Shown here piece by piece: positions 63,759 through 64,000 of a stretch of DNA of 64,000 bases. The DNA lies in assembly GCA_031277945.1 (NCBI GenBank), contig JAITLK010000002.1, positions 248,001-312,000 on the forward strand, in the 5' to 3' direction. The first letter of the stretch is position 1, and each line of letters starts with the position of its first letter. Both the position numbers and the translations under genes were made by a program. The notes under the pieces are model-generated. The model was not told where the DNA came from. It saw only the letters and a program-made list of their open reading frames with translations, and did not search any database. Origin of the DNA: Microbacterium sp. GTDB taxonomy: Bacteria; Actinomycetota; Actinomycetes; Actinomycetales; Microbacteriaceae.

Positions 63759-64000
63759 GTGTCATTGACCGCCGACGTCAAGGGCGAACTCGTCGCCATT
63801 CGCGATCCGCGGCCGACCGTCCGGGCAGCCGAACTGACTGCCATTCTGCGCTTCGCAGGCGGACTGCACTCGATCGCCGGTCGAGTAGCCGTTGAAGCCG
63901 AAGTCGATGCCGAAGTGCTCGCCCGTCGCGTGACCCGCGACCTGGTCGAGCTCTACGGCGTTCGTCCGGACGTCGCCCATATCCAGTCGTCGAGTGCCCG
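63759..64000 (+). CDS. whiA: DNA-binding protein WhiA (partial, cut by window end)
   Basis: The first 80 codons of WhiA, the sporulation/cell-division regulator conserved in Gram-positives. MSLTADVKGELVAIRDPRPTVRAAELTAILRFAGGLHSIAGRVAVEAEVDA matches the N-terminal LAGLIDADG-like domain. GTG 63759 with GAGG upstream. The HTH domain lies beyond the window. Confidence 0.93.
   Translation, partial: MSLTADVKGELVAIRDPRPTVRAAELTAILRFAGGLHSIAGRVAVEAEVDAEVLARRVTRDLVELYGVRPDVAHIQSSSA

Overview
This is a GC-rich, gene-dense actinobacterial chromosome segment. It most resembles Microbacteriaceae, probably Microbacterium or a close relative. The reasons are the gene orders rne-DUF4031-rplU-rpmA-obgE-proB-proA-nadD-rsfS-tRNA-Ala, trpD divergent from ctaE-qcrC-qcrA-qcrB, and uvrA-uvrC-rapZ-whiA, together with DtxR/IdeR-type iron boxes and many apparently leaderless genes. 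The genus is an inference from gene order and protein character; no search was run.

Layout. (1) 1-10.1 kb: housekeeping block (RNase E/G, L21, L27, Obg, proline synthesis, NAD synthesis, ribosome silencing) ending in tRNA-Ala(GGC). (2) 10.2-24.0 kb: an iron-acquisition segment bounded by two identical tRNA-Ala(GGC) genes. It holds two complete ferric-siderophore ABC importers, each divergent from its own AraC-family regulator and each with a DtxR/IdeR-like box in the shared intergenic region. One operon carries an enterochelin-esterase-like hydrolase, the other a siderophore-interacting reductase fused to a methyltransferase-like half. A MerR regulator closes the segment. No siderophore biosynthesis gene is visible, so use of imported siderophores is the likely role. 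(3) 24.2-31.2 kb: a 4'-phosphopantetheinyl transferase next to a minus-strand operon of a lysine-rich Rho_N protein, a 1306-residue Pls/PosA-type non-ribosomal peptide synthetase and a short M1 metallopeptidase. The synthetase has the A-PCP-(2TM-C)x3 layout of epsilon-poly-lysine synthetase. Its hand-read substrate code (D-A-E-S-I-G-T-V-V-K) matches lysine-type pockets. This is the most exciting locus in the window. (4) 31.3-35.0 kb: a secreted alginate-lyase-like protein and two poorly characterised genes.

(5) 35.3-39.6 kb: the cytochrome bcc-aa3 genes ctaE-qcrC-qcrA-qcrB, divergent from trpD. (6) 39.8-47.4 kb: trpD, a PHP phosphoesterase, an MFS permease, a FEN-type exonuclease, a DksA-like zinc-finger protein, rpsA, coaE and a DUF4126 membrane protein. 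(7) 47.5-50.9 kb: a DUF1800/DUF1501 pair of probably exported proteins. (8) 51.0-64.0 kb: uvrB, an OhrR-type redox sensor divergent from a small Cys-rich protein, a five-gene DUF4129/MoxR/DUF58 operon, then uvrA-uvrC-rapZ and the start of whiA (cut by the window end).

A window-wide feature is the -10-like hexamer (TAnnnT) placed exactly six bases before the start codon of at least eleven genes. This puts the predicted transcript start on the start codon, so these genes are probably leaderless. No IS element, CRISPR array, integrase or phage gene was found.
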